A program made the position numbers and the translations under genes. 64,000 nt of DNA from Lutraria lutraria (taxonomy: Eukaryota > Mollusca > Bivalvia > Venerida > Mactridae), in NCBI GenBank assembly GCA_964023205.1, contig OZ026845.1:1002001-1066000 (forward strand), read 5' to 3'. Position 1 is the first letter of the stretch, and every line of letters starts with the position of its first letter. A model generated the notes under the pieces. It saw only the letters and a program-made list of their open reading frames with translations, was not told where the DNA came from and searched no databases. Positions 11,101 to 26,100 of the stretch are shown here, one piece after another.

Positions 11101-14100
11101 TAATATGTTTCTAGGATATCAGGAGAGACTACGTCTGGACCAAATCAAACAGTTCCTGTGACTAAAGACAAACTTGAAGGTAATTGCAGCATGATTTTTT
11201 CTCACTGCAGGATTTAACTATTAATTCAACCTCTCTAGAGCAACAACCTCTCAGCAACAACATACTTTTGCTTCTCCCAAAGTGTGTTGCTTTGGAGAGG
11301 TTGCACTGTAGCTTCAACTAAGTGTAAAAAACTAATGTAATGTTTTAGTTATACTCTGATATTAAATTAATATTTGTACAAGTAGATGTTCCTTTTATTA
11401 TCAAGATTACAAAAGTACCATAATCCTTAAACGGCTAGAACCCTAAAGGATAGGAGCCACTACCCTGGGTCCCATGTGGCGCCTGAACCAATTTTTAAAT
11501 CTGGATATATGATACCCTAGTTAACAAAGGGGCATTTTTCATGAGAAAATATATATCTTCATTGTCGTTTGATACATTTTTACATTATCCTTTTATTTAT
11601 ACATGTACATTAAAATTTTAGTCATTGAACAGTCTGACAGAAGATCTTACATTGGAATATTTGAATGGGAAAAACTTGCTAGCACTGAACAAAAAATAGG
11701 TATACATATATATGTACATTTGTAATTAAATTAAGGTCATGTTATGTATTATAATATTCTGGTGTGTCTGACGACCCACATATCCTCATCTCCTAGGTAA
11801 CATATTATATGGAATTTTATGGATTCCATCGGTCTTGGGAACAAATGACTTGAAATTTACCTGAGTGTAGAAATTTCGAAAAATGTATGTTATAAATTTC
11901 AATGATCTTTTCAGCAAGTGTTGATAAACTGCATTTTATGCAGTGTTTTTTAATTTTTTGTTTTGTTTTGTTTCATGTACATTTAAAACTGATATCAAGT
12001 TTATTAGTTCTAATATTGATACATGTATATCATTAGATTTACTTAATTTTTTTAAGCTCATGCTTCTGGTACCCAGGAAGTTGGTGGAATTCACACTGTA
12101 TTTCTGATAGACATATCTGCAAGCATGGAACCACACTGGGCTCAAGTGAAACAATTCTTTAATGAATTTATTAGTGGTGAGTATGGACAATTTCCATAGC
12201 TAATGTTGTATGTTTGCTTAAACCCGTGTCACACTAGGTCTGTGTTCCCACAGCGATCCCACGACATCTAAGTAAAATGCAGAATGCCCAGGTGCATGCA
12301 GTATGATCGCAAGCATGGCCACAGCAACACAGTGGCTTACATAGACGGCATGCACTTTGAGCGTCGCTCAGTGTTGTGGAAAGAGCACACTGGGGTGGCT
12401 GTATGGTCACCATAGCAGTGCAGTATGGACTCCTATAATGCCACTGGAGATCTGCGAACGCACACCGAGGTAGGTCACTGTGCAAACACTATGGTTGTCG
12501 ATGGTGTTTGCATGGATACTGTTCAGCATTCTCTGAGATATCACTGAGTCTCTATCATCAGTACAGTGTGAGCACCATGAAAGCACAGTGCACACAGTGG
12601 AAGCGCTGTATGAATGCAGACAATCGCCAACAATAGAATGCCATGTGAGCTCCATAGCAACACCTTGGTCGCTGTAAGGGTGCCATGACATCTCCACTTT
12701 CATGAACAAATATCAGATTTTTCTTGAAATCTCAAGGCGCTGTGGAAAATTAAACAATGCAGTACCTTCACAGTGTGACAGGGGTATCACAACTTTTGTA
12801 AGAAAAAAATCTGCACAAAAACAACTTTTTCTGTAGAAAAGTCATTAACTCTGAACAAACAGTTCTATTATCATAAATAGCAACCTTTATACATTGTATC
12901 ATTGTCTATTCTAGTCCAGTAATTTCTTACAATCTTATAAAATGATGTTAGTATTTTCATCCGAATTTTAAACAGTTTTTTGTAACATTTTTACCAAATT
13001 TTCATGTAGACATTCCTTAGAGGGGGAGTCTTCAAGGTCTTTAGTTTATGGCCTCTGACTTGTAAGCATTTAGTGTTTGAATTCCAGTCGCGACCAAGTG
13101 TCACATGTGAAGAAGCTGTCCAGCAGGCTTACGGTAGGTTGGTGGTTCTACCTGGGTGTATGCCTAGGGTCTTCCTTTATCATTTGCTGAAAAATTCTCT
13201 CCAAATGACCCTGGCTGTTGATGTGACATTAAATCCTGATGAAAATCAAAGTACTGAAAGTACTCATGGTAACTGAACTTACATAGACTTACACTGCAAC
13301 ATGGAAACTGAACTTACATAGACTTACACTGCAACATGGTAACTGAACTTACATAGACTTACACTGCAACATGGTAACTGAACTTACATAGACTTACACT
13401 GCAACATGGTAACTGAACTTACATAGACTTACACTGCAACATGGAAACTGAACTTACATAGACTTACACTGCAATATGGTAACTGAACTTACATAGACTT
13501 ACACTGCAACATGGTAACTGAACTTACATAGACTTACACTCCAACATGGAAACTGAACTTACATAGACTTACACTGCAACATGGAAACTGAACTTACATA
13601 GACTTACATTGCAACATGGTAACTAAACTTACATAGACTTACACTGCAACATGGTAACTGAACTAAAATAGACTTACACTGCAACATGGTAACTGAACTT
13701 ACATAGACTTACACTCCAACATGGAAACTGAACTTACATAGACTTACACTGCAACATGGAAACTGAACTTACATAGACTTACATTGCAACATGGTAACTG
13801 AACTTACATAGACTTACACTGCAACATGGTAACTAAACTTACATAGACTTACACTGCAACATGGTAACTAAACTTACATAGATTTACACTCCAACATGGT
13901 AATACAACTTACATAGACTTACACTCCAACATGGTAACTAAACTTACATAGACTTACACTCCAACATGGTAACTAAACTTACATAGACTTACACTGCAAC
14001 ATGGTAACTGAACTAACATAGACTTACACTGCAACATGGTAACTAAACTTACATAGACTTACACTGCAACATGGTAACTAAACTTACATAGACTTACACT

Positions 14101-17100
14101 GCAACATGGTAACTAAACTTACATAGACTTACACTCCAACATGGTAACTAAACTTACATAGACTTACACTCCAACATGGTAACTAAACTTACATAGACTT
14201 ACATTACAACATGGTAACTGAACTTTCATAGACTTACACTGCAACATGGTAACTGAACTTACATAGACTTACACTGCAACATGGTAACTAAACTTACATA
14301 GACTTACACTGCAACATGGTAACTAAACTTACATAGACTTACACTGCAACATGGTAACTAAACTTACATAGACTTACATTGCAACATGGTAACTAAACTT
14401 ACATAGACTTACACTCCAACATGGAAACTAAACTTACATTGACTTACATTGCAACATGGTAACTGAACTTACATAGACTTACACTGCAACATGGTAACTA
14501 AACTTACATAGACTTACACTCCAACATGGTAAATAAACTTACATAGACTTACACTGCAACATGGTAACTAAACTTACATAGACTTGCATTACAACATGGT
14601 AACTGAACTTACATAGACTTACATTGCAACATGGTAACTGAACTTACATAGACTTACACTGCAACATGGTAACTAAACTTACATAGACTTACACTCCAAC
14701 ATGGTTACTAAACTTACATAGACTTACACTCCAACATGGAAACTAAACTTACATAGACTTACACTGCAACATGGTAACTGAACTTACATCCACTTACACT
14801 GCACCATGGAAACTGAACTTACATAAACTTACACTGCAACATGGAAACTGAACTTACATAGACTTACACTGCAACATGGTAACTGAACTTACATAGACTT
14901 ACACTGCACCATGGAAACTGAACTTACATAAACTTACACTCCAACATGGAAACTGAACTTACATAGACTTACACTGCAACATGGAAACTGAACTTACATA
15001 GACTTACATTGCAACATGGTTACTGAACTTTCATAGACTTACACTGCAACATGGTAACTGAACTTACATAGACTAACACTGCAACATGTAAACTGAACTT
15101 ACATAGACTTACACTGCAACATGGTAACTGAACTTACATAGACTTACATTGCAACATGGTAACTAAACTTACATAGACTTACACTGCAACATGGTAACTG
15201 AACTTACATAGACTTACACTGCAACATGGTAACTAAACTTACATAGACTTACACTGCAACATGGTAACTAAACTTACATAGATTTACACTCCAACATGGT
15301 AACTAAACTTACATAGATTTACACTCCAACATGGTAACTAAACTTACATAGACTTACACTCCAACATGGTAACTAAACTTACATAGACTTACACTGCAAC
15401 ATGGTAACTGAACTTACATAGACTTACACTGCAACATGGTAACTAAACTTACATAGACTTACACTCCAACGTGGTAAATATACTAACATAGACTTACACT
15501 GCAACATGGTAACTGAACTTACATAGACTTACACTGCAACATGGTAACTAAACTTACATAGACTTACACTGCAACATGGTAAATAAACTTACATAGACTA
15601 ACACTGCAACATGGTAACTAAACTTACATAGACTTGCACTCCAACATGGTAACTAAACTTACATAGACTTACACTGCAACATGGTAACTAAACTTACATA
15701 GACTTACACTGCAACATGGTAACTAAACTTACATAGACTTACACTGCAACATGGTAACTGAACTTACATAGACTTACACTGCAACATGGTAACTGAACTT
15801 ACATAGACTTACACTGCAACATGGTAACTGAACTTACATAGACTTACACTGCAACATGGTAACTGAACTTACATAGACTTACACTCCAACATGGAAACTG
15901 AACTTACATAGACTTACACTGCAACATGGAAACTGAACTTACATAGACTTACATTGCAACATGGTAACTGAACTTACATAGACTTACACTGCAACATGGT
16001 AACTGAACTTACATAGACTAACACTGCAACATGTAAACTGAACTTACATAGACTTACATTGCAACATGGTAACTAAACTTACATAGACTTACACTGCAAC
16101 ATGGTAACTGAACTTACATAGACTTACACTGCAACATGGTAACTAAACTTACATAGACTTACACTGCAACATGGTAACTAAACTTACATAGACTTACACT
16201 GCAACATGGTAACTAAACTTACATAGATTTACACTCCAACATGGTAATACAACTTACATAGACTTACACTCCAACATGGTAACTAAACTTACATAGACTT
16301 ACACTCCAACATGGTAACTAAACTTACATAGACTTACACTGCAACATGGTAACTGAACTAACATAGACTTACACTGCAACATGGTAACTAAACTTACATA
16401 GACTTACACTGCAACATGGTAACTAAACTTACATAGACTTACACTGCAACATGGTAACTAAACTTACATAGACTTACACTGCAACATGGTAACTAAACTT
16501 ACATAGACTTACACTCCAACATGGTAACTAAACTTACATAGACTTACATTACAACATGGTAACTGAACTTTCATAGACTTACACTGCAACATGGTAACTG
16601 AACTTACATTGACTTACACTGCAACATGGTAACTAAACTTACATAGACTTACACTGCAACATGGTAACTGAACTTACATCCACTTACACTGCAACATGGT
16701 AACTGAACTTACATAGACTAACACTGCAACATGGTAACTGAACTTACATAGACTTACACTGCAACATGGTAACTGAACTTACATAGACTTACATTGCAAC
16801 ATGGTAACTAAACTTACATAGACTTACACTGCAACATGGTAACTGAACTTACATAGACTTACACTGCAACATGGTAACTAAACTTACATAGACTTACACT
16901 GCAACATGGTAACTAAACTTACATAGATTTACACTCCAACATGGTAACTAAACTTACATAGATTTACACTCCAACATGGTAACTAAACTTACATAGACTT
17001 ACACTCCAACATGGTAACTAAACTTACATAGACTTACACTGCAACATGGTAACTGAACTTACATAGACTTACACTGCAACATGGTAACTAAACTTACATA

Positions 17101-20100
17101 GACTTACACTCCAACGTGGTAAATATACTAACATAGACTTACACTGCAACATGGTAACTGAACTTACATAGACTTACACTGCAACATGGTAACTAAACTT
17201 ACATAGACTTACACTGCAACATGGTAACTAAACTTACATAGACTAACACTGCAACATGGTAACTAAACTTACATAGACTTACACTCCAACATGGTAACTA
17301 AACTTACATAGACTTACACTGCAACATGGTAACTAAACTTACATAGACTTACACTGCAACATGGTAACTAAACTTACATAGACTTACACTGCAACATGGT
17401 AACTAAACTTACATAGACTTACACTCCAACATGGAAACTAAACTTACATAGACTTACATTACAACATGGTAACTGAACTTTCATAGACTTACACTGCAAC
17501 ATGGTAACTAAACTTACATAGACTTACACTGCAACATGGTAACTAAACATACATAGACTTACATTGCAACATGGTAACTAAACTTACATAGACTTACACT
17601 CCAACATGGAAACTAAACTTACATTGACTTACATTGCAACATGGTAACTGAACTTACATAGACTTACACTGCAACATGGTAACTAAACTTACATAGACTT
17701 ACACTCCAACATGGTAAATAAACTTACATAGACTTACACTGCAACATGGTAACTAAACTTACATAGACTTGCATTACAACATGGTAACTAAACTTACATA
17801 GACTTACATTGCAACATGGTAACTGAACTTACATAGACTTACACTGCAACATGGTAACTAAACTTACATAGACTTACACTCCAACATGTTAACTAAACTT
17901 ACATAGACTTACACTCCAACATGGTAACTAAACTTACATAGACTTACACTCCAACATGGAAACTAAACTTACATAGACTTACACTGCAACATGGTAACTA
18001 AACTTACATAGACTTACACTGCACCATGGAAACTGAACTTACATAAACTTACACTCCAACATGGAAACTGAACTTACATAGACTTACACTGCAACATGGT
18101 AACTGAACTTACATAGACTTACACTGCACCATGGAAACTGAACTTACATAAACTTACACTGCAACATGGAAACTGAACTTACATAGACTTACACTGCAAC
18201 ATGGTAACTGAACTTACATAGACTTACACTGCAACATGGAAACTGAACTTACATAGACTTACACTGCAACATGGAAACTGAACTTACATAGACTTACACT
18301 GCAACATGGAAACTGAACTTACATAGACTTACACTGCAACATGGAAGCTGAACTTACATAGACTTACACTGCAACATGGAAACTGAACTTACATAGACTT
18401 ACACTGCAACATGGAAACTGAACTTACATAGACTTACACTGCAACATGGAAACTAAACTTACATAGACTTACACTGCAACATGGAAACTGAACTTACATA
18501 GACTTACACTGCAACATTGTAACTGAACTTACATAGACTAACACTGCAACATGGAAACTGAACTTACATAGACTAACACTGCAACATGGAAACTGAACTT
18601 ACATAGACTTACACTGCAACATTGTAACTGAACTTACATAGACTAACACTGCAACATGGAAACTGAACTTACATAGATTTGCACTGCAACATGGAAACTG
18701 AACTTACATAGATTTGCACTGCAACATGGAAACTGAACTTACATAGACTAACACTGCAACATGGAAACTGAACTTACATAGACTTACACTGCAACATGGA
18801 AACTGAACTTACATAGACTTACACTGCAACATGGAAACTGAACTTACATAGACTTACACTGCAACATGGAAACTGAACTTACATAGACTTACACTGCAAC
18901 ATGGTAACTGAACTTACATAGACTTACACTGCAACATTGTAACTTAACTTACATAGACTTACACTGCAACATGGAAACTGAACTTACATAAACTTAAACT
19001 GCAACATGGTAACTGAACTTACATAGGCTTACACTGCAACATGTAAACTGAACTTACATAAACTTAAACTGCAACATTGTAACTGAACTTACATAGACTA
19101 ACACTGCAACATGGAAACTGAACTTACATAGACTTACACTGCAACATGGAAACAAAAACTACTTTAACAATTGTAAGGCGGATGTAGAAAAATTTAATAC
19201 TTTGGACCACATCAAAATTCATGTGCACTTTAGAGTGACGGCTATGAAAAGCTGAACTATCAGTCAGTTTCCAAATAGAAGACATTTTAGAGGAGTTTCT
19301 GTGTAACAATCAGTCAGTTTCCAAATAGAAGACATTTTAGAGGAGTTTCTGTGTAACAATGTGTTATTTATTGTAGGATTGGAGGACACTGCTATTAAAG
19401 AGGATCAAAATGTTGAATATGTTGCCTTGGTTACATTTGGACATGAAACAAAAGTACAACTTCGATTAACTAATGATTTTTCAGTCATTAGAGAAGCATT
19501 TGGTAAATAAATAATGGAGTATTTATATCTGTATTATGAAGATTTGAACAATATAACTCATGAAATGTACAACCAAGTCCACCTAAATTACGCTGCTGGT
19601 CTGCCTGATCAAAAGACTGATGGTCTGGTGGAATTTTTAGCTGACATTTTTTCTAATTCCAGAAACAAACATTTTTCAAGTAAATTTTAAAAAGTTTCTG
19701 TTAAGTAATTGTAATAATACCATCATACAAAAGATGTACCCGTATGTAATAAATATTCTTCAATAAATGTTGCAGAAATCATGTTAACATTCGGTCTGGT
19801 AAAAGTTCATTTTGTCTAGTAAAATTTGTGCCTTAAATTTCCAAAACCAAATGTCAAATGCTTAGAAAGGTATTTCTGAAGATTGTTATAATTATAAAAA
19901 CTGATTTCATTTTACTTAAATTTATATGTTCAGAATATTTGCTCTACTCCTCTTTACAGAGAGGTCACACTGTTATCAAGATTGTGTTTTGCTACTAAAG
20001 ATGGCCTTATTATTGAGGTGTTAAGGTACAGGGAAACCCCAGAAGACTGGGCTTTCTGAAAATCCGATTTCCCTGAAAATCAAATGATTTTTCAAGTCCA

Positions 20101-23100
20101 ATTTTTTTTTTATTTCGGTATTTATCAAAATTTCTCTGAAAACCGGAATTATTCTCAGAAAATTAGACCAGTCCAGAAGGGGTTCAGTTTTCATTGTCCG
20201 GTTTTCAGGGATTAACTGTATATGAATGACTTTATCTATTTTCTGTGTTTATACAAAGATCAGCCATTTATACCATTATTATGTGTATTAATATTCCAAT
20301 AATATTAGTGGTCATGTTTTAAAAAGTTTGCTTTTCCATTATGTAAAACCTAGGATAAAAATAGTCATTTGATTTGAATTAGGTCAGGATAAAGTTTATT
20401 TAGATATGAATACTATTTTTCATTCTAGGAAAAATAAAATTAGGAGGGCCATCACCCCTGAGTGCTGGGTTGTTGATGGCCGGGGCTGCTGTGATGTCAG
20501 CCGGCTGTAAGTAGAATGTACATGAACATACATTTATTTTTCATTACTCTATATTGATTTCAAATGACCCCAGATGATCTATAATGGCCATATATGATCT
20601 ACAATGGCCACAGATGATCTATAATGACCAAAGATGATATATAGTGACCACAAATGATCTATAGTGACCACAAATGATCTATAATGACCAAAGATGATCT
20701 GTAATTCTATAATGATCACAGAAGATCTATAATGACCACAGATGATCTATAATGACCAAAGATGATCTATAGTGACCACAAATGATCTATAATGACCAAA
20801 GATGATCTGTAAATCTATAATGACCACATATGATCTATATTGACCACAGATGATCTATGATGACCACAGATGATCTATAGTGACCACAGATAATCTATAG
20901 TGACCACAAATGATCTATAGTGACCAAAGATGATCTGTAAATCTATAATGACCACAGATGATCTATAATGACCACATATGATCTATAGTGACCACAGGTG
21001 ATCTATAGTGACCACAGATGACCTATAGTGACCACAAATGATCTATAGTGACCACAAATGATTAATAATGACCAAAGATGATATGTAAATCTATAATGAC
21101 CACAGATGATCTATAATGACCACAAATGATCTATAATGACTAAAGGTGATCTATAGTGACCACAAATGATCTATAGTGACCACAAATGGTCTATATGACC
21201 AAAGATGATCTGTAAATCTATAATGACCACAGATAATCTATAGTGCCCACAAATGATCTATAATGACCAAAGTTGATCTGTAAATCTATAATGACCACAA
21301 ATGATCTAAATGACCACAGATGATCTATAATGACCACATATGTTCTATAGTGACCACAAATGATCTATAATGACCGAAGATGATCTGTAAATCTATAATG
21401 ACCACAGATGATATATAATGACCACAGATGATCTATATTGACCAAATGACCACAGATGATCTATAATGCCCAAAGATGATCTATAATGACCACAAATGAT
21501 CTATGATGACCACAGATGATCTATAATGCCCAAAGATGATCTATAATGAGATCAGCTTATCATGAACATTTCTTTTTATCAGATACAAAATATTTTTATA
21601 ATAATCAACATTAATGCATAATTCTAGAAAAAAATAACTTCCTTTATAATTTAAAAAAAGAAGTATACATTGTATGTATATGGTGAAATATTAATTTTGT
21701 TGATAAATGTTTTTGAAGAATTCTATACTTTTATTTCAGTGCTTGAAAGGATAAACTAGTTTTTGCTTTAAATGTCTAATATACTTGTATTTTGTTTTTC
21801 ATTAAGAGAGAAGGATGAAAAGTTGATTTTGCAAATAATTGTTTTTTTTCTGGTCAGAATGGTTTCTCTGAAATATTAAAGAAAATAATAATTTTTAGCA
21901 ATGCACATAATATAATGAAGTTTGTTGAATGAGTTTATTTAAAATCTGGATTTCACACTGAGTACAATGTATTCAGATTACTGGATTATTTTTTCAGCAA
22001 CATCTGTAAGTGTGAATGGATTTCATCAAGGGTCTAAAGTGATACTTATAACAGATGGTGACGCTACAGAACCTCTATTACATGCTGGTCCTGACGTTGT
22101 AGTACCAAGTCGTACAGAAGAGGTAGGCACTCCACACTTATTATAAAAAAACATGAAACAAATTTACAATTCAATTTTATGAACAAATATTGGATTGCTG
22201 ACCCCTTGTAATAGTTACTATATCATTTACAGTCAAAACTGTGTTAGTGGCCACCTCCAAATAATGGCAACCCAGTGAATAAAGGTCATTCTTTTAAAAC
22301 CTGTTATTGAATATGCTTACCAGAATGACCTCTGAATAAAGGTCACCTGTCAATAAAGGTCATATTAGTTTTTCCCAATGATAGCCTTTGTTCACAGGTT
22401 TGACTGTAAATGATGGTTTAGATACTGGTTTGAAAATGTGTGCTCAGTAAATCATTGATGGTCCTGAGTCATCTCTTTTTTAGCTGGAAATCTTTAAACA
22501 ATAATTTCGTTGTTGTTGTTGCTGCTGCCGTTGTTTTTGCTGATGTTGCTGTAAACAGTTTAAACACTTATTATCATTAATCTGTTGATTTATTTATCAT
22601 TGGTTGAGTGACTATTCACATTTTGTATACTGTCTAACTTAACAGTCATGATCATCACTAAGCCTATTTAATTACGGGTTTAAAAGTTCAGAAATTTTAA
22701 AAGTGCAGAAAAAAGCATTATAGTAATTTTGTTAAATATATGTATGTTTAATTAATCTTACATATTATCATTTTTATAAAAAAAAACATCAGCACAGAAT
22801 CTGGATGAAATAAAGGGAGTTCACTGTAAAAATCACTAAGTCTGAGCACCATTTTTCTTTGTTTCAGAGTTTTTGAAATATCATTTAACTACTTTATGTT
22901 TTCATTTTATTTTCTAGACAAGGACAAGTGTGATAGATACTTTACAAAAATTGGAAAACTTCAACATAGAATTGTATGTAGTCCCTGTGGGGACAGCTGA
23001 TACTGTAAGTGTTTGTATGTAGTCCCTGTGGGGACAGCTGATACTGTAAGTGTTTGTATGTAGTCCCTGTGGGGACAGCTGATACTGTAAGTGTTTGTAT

Positions 23101-26100
23101 GTAGTCCCTGTGGGGACAGCTGATACTGTAAGTGTTTGTATGTAGTCCCTGTGGGGACAGCTGATACTGTAAGTGTTTGTATGTAGTCCCTGTGGGGACA
23201 GCTGATACTGTAAGTGTTTGTATGTAGTCCCTGTGGGGAGAGCTGATACTGTAAGTGTTTGTATGTAGTCCCTGTGGGGACAGCTGATACTGTAAGTGTT
23301 TGTATGTAGTCCCTGTGGGGACAGCTGATACTGTAAGTGTTTGTATGTAGTCCCTGTGGGGACAGCTGATACTGTAAGTGTTTGTATGTAGTCCCTGTGG
23401 GGACAGCTGATACTGTAAGTGTTTGTATGTAGTCCCTGTGGGGACAGCTGATACCGTGTTTGTATGTAGTCCCTGTGGGGACAGCTGATACTGTAAGTGT
23501 TTGTATGTAGTCCCTGTGGGGACAGCTGATACCGTAAGTGTTTGTATGTAGTCCCTGTGGGGACAGCTGATACTGTAAGTGTTTGTATGTAGTCCCTGTG
23601 GGGACAGCTGATACTGTGTTTGATGCAGTAAAAACCATGAAAACTGGATCCCTTTTGGACAGGGGCCAAAAGTCTGGATTTCTGAGACCCGTTTTCAGAG
23701 AACTTTTGATGATTCTGAAAATAATGTGACTTAAAAAAAATTGTCTGATTTTCAGTGAATTCCGGTTTTCAGTGGTTTTAATGTATATTTAATACAATCC
23801 ACCAGTCTATCAAACAGCATTAATGTTTGGTGCTAATGGTAATTGTATCAATTTATTGAAGGTGCAGTATTGAGATGTGTTTAAATATGTTAAATGGGGG
23901 AAATTTTTTTAAGATTTTTAGATTTGAATGGTATGAAAATACACAGAGTTATGTTTGAAATATATTGAATGAAAAATACAAATTTGTCCAGATATACTGA
24001 GATATGAAGACATATGGGCTTAAATTAAAAGTTTGCAGCTTCCAACATTTTTTTGACTAAGAAAATGATATTCTTTCTTTTTATTCTCTATGTGTTTTAC
24101 AAATATGTCGTTCATGAATTTAAGTCAGATGTGTTATAAAATTATGTGGATGACAAAAAAAGAATATATATGCCTACCGACCCAAATCAAAATAAATGCA
24201 TCAGTAGTGGCAAACAAACAGTTTTTTAAGGTTGGCCTGGGACACTGTCACTGTATATATCTTGACTTTTCTTGGATTGTTGGTGTTAATCAAAGGTTTT
24301 TCGTTATTTTTTCGACCCTGATAATGTTCAGGTTATTAAGAATATTAATATAAGTACCTGGTTAAAGCCATCTCAGTAGTGTGTGTTTAAAATACAGTGC
24401 AACCTCTCCAAAGCACCACCTTAGGGATTAGCAAAATTATGTTGTTGTTGAGAGGTTGTTTCTCTAGAAAGACTAAATTAATAGTTAAATGGTACAGTGG
24501 GAAAAATCATGCTGTTGTTGAAGGGAGGTTGTTGTCAAAACAGGGCTGCTCTGAGAGGCTGCACTGTATCTAAATATTTTGAGAATGTAATAAAACATTG
24601 AACAAGGTGATGCTGACTGTATCATGGTGTATGTTAATTGGTTTAAGATCTGTTCATATAAGATTTTCATAGAATGTTTTCATCTTTTGTGTATATGATT
24701 AGGCCATAGTCATAATTTCAATCTCTATGTTTTTGTTTGCTTTTTTTGTAGGAATTTCTTCAACTTATAGCATCTATGGCGAATGGTAAAATGTTGGATT
24801 GCAAAAGTGCTCAGCAATTTTCTCGCAGATTTTATTTGATGGTAAATTTTCTTGCATACATGTAAATCTGTATATGGAGTATTGATGATAAATTAAAATT
24901 CTGTTTAATTCAGTGTTAATCTTCTGTAAATATCTTTCTTTTACATCTAGTTTGATGTAGGAGCTGTTCAATATAGCATGATTGGCAGAGCATTAAGATT
25001 TACAAATGTATATAAATGATTGTTATTTCCACTGGTGTTTGACATACCAACTGCCTGGGTCATTTTGTGACTTGCCTGCTTTAATGATGGAAATAAACTC
25101 CAGACATACACCTGGGTACAACCATCTACCTTCCATTAGTTCGCTGGTGACTTCATCACATATAAAACTAGTCTGGTTCCTTGTGGGATTCAAATTATAA
25201 CAAATTATTCCACTTTTTATTGTAGTTCAATATGAACCATTTAGGATTATTGGCTGGGTTACCTTACTTGTCCAATGGGGATAGCTTGAGTGAAGCTGAC
25301 ATGGTTTGTAATTTTGAATAATTTTGATTTTTAAATAAAAACAAAAATGAACAAAACTTTAATGCAAATCAGATAAAAGTGTCTTCATAAGCCTTATATT
25401 GTGATACCATATGAATTAATTATCTGCTGGCTGGTAAACTTGTACATAACAACCTTTTCAGAACAGCACTGTCTTGAGCAACAACCTCCCTTCTACAGCA
25501 GCATGATTTTTACCACTGCATGATTTATCTATAAAATTAACCTCTCTAAAGGAACAACCTAATAGTATATAATTTTGCTACTCCCAAAGGGTATTGCTTT
25601 GGAGAGGTTGCAGTGTATAATGTCGTATTCTACAGGCTGACTTACAAGAAATAAAAGAAAATTATATGGAACATTTGCACGAGAGACATGAATCTACATA
25701 TCATGAGGAAGAAAAGAGTGATTTACCTAAACTTGGTTCCCGTGTTGTACGTGGACCTGATTGGACCTACAAAGACCAGGACTCATCAGGGCCGGGTACC
25801 GTTGTAGGTCACACCAAAGGCGGTATGCTAATCTTGTGATGCATGTTTTATGACATCATTATCCTATCACAATCAGGGAAAGATTCTGAAACTGATTCAA
25901 AATGTCTTGGCTTTCATACTTGTAGAATGGGGATAGGAATCAGTGTGGATGAAATATATGATACTTAAAGTCCCATAATCATATAAATTTATCGGTCGCA
26001 ATAGTTTGTGTTTATTCTATAACAGAGGAATCCGGTGTGTTTTCCTCCCGTGCGTACTTTATAGCAAGAAAAAATGTTTCCAAAATCACTATCATATTTT

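Noticed and set aside
13266..19146. Centromeric satellite
   Set aside because: The array is only 5.9 kb, lies inside one intron and is flanked by halves of a dispersed element, so it is a local expansion.
22914..23669. Minus-strand open frames of 225 and 251 codons
   Set aside because: They arise only because the 41-bp repeat has no stop in several minus frames; the protein is a repeat of the same words and the plus strand holds a real exon and donor.
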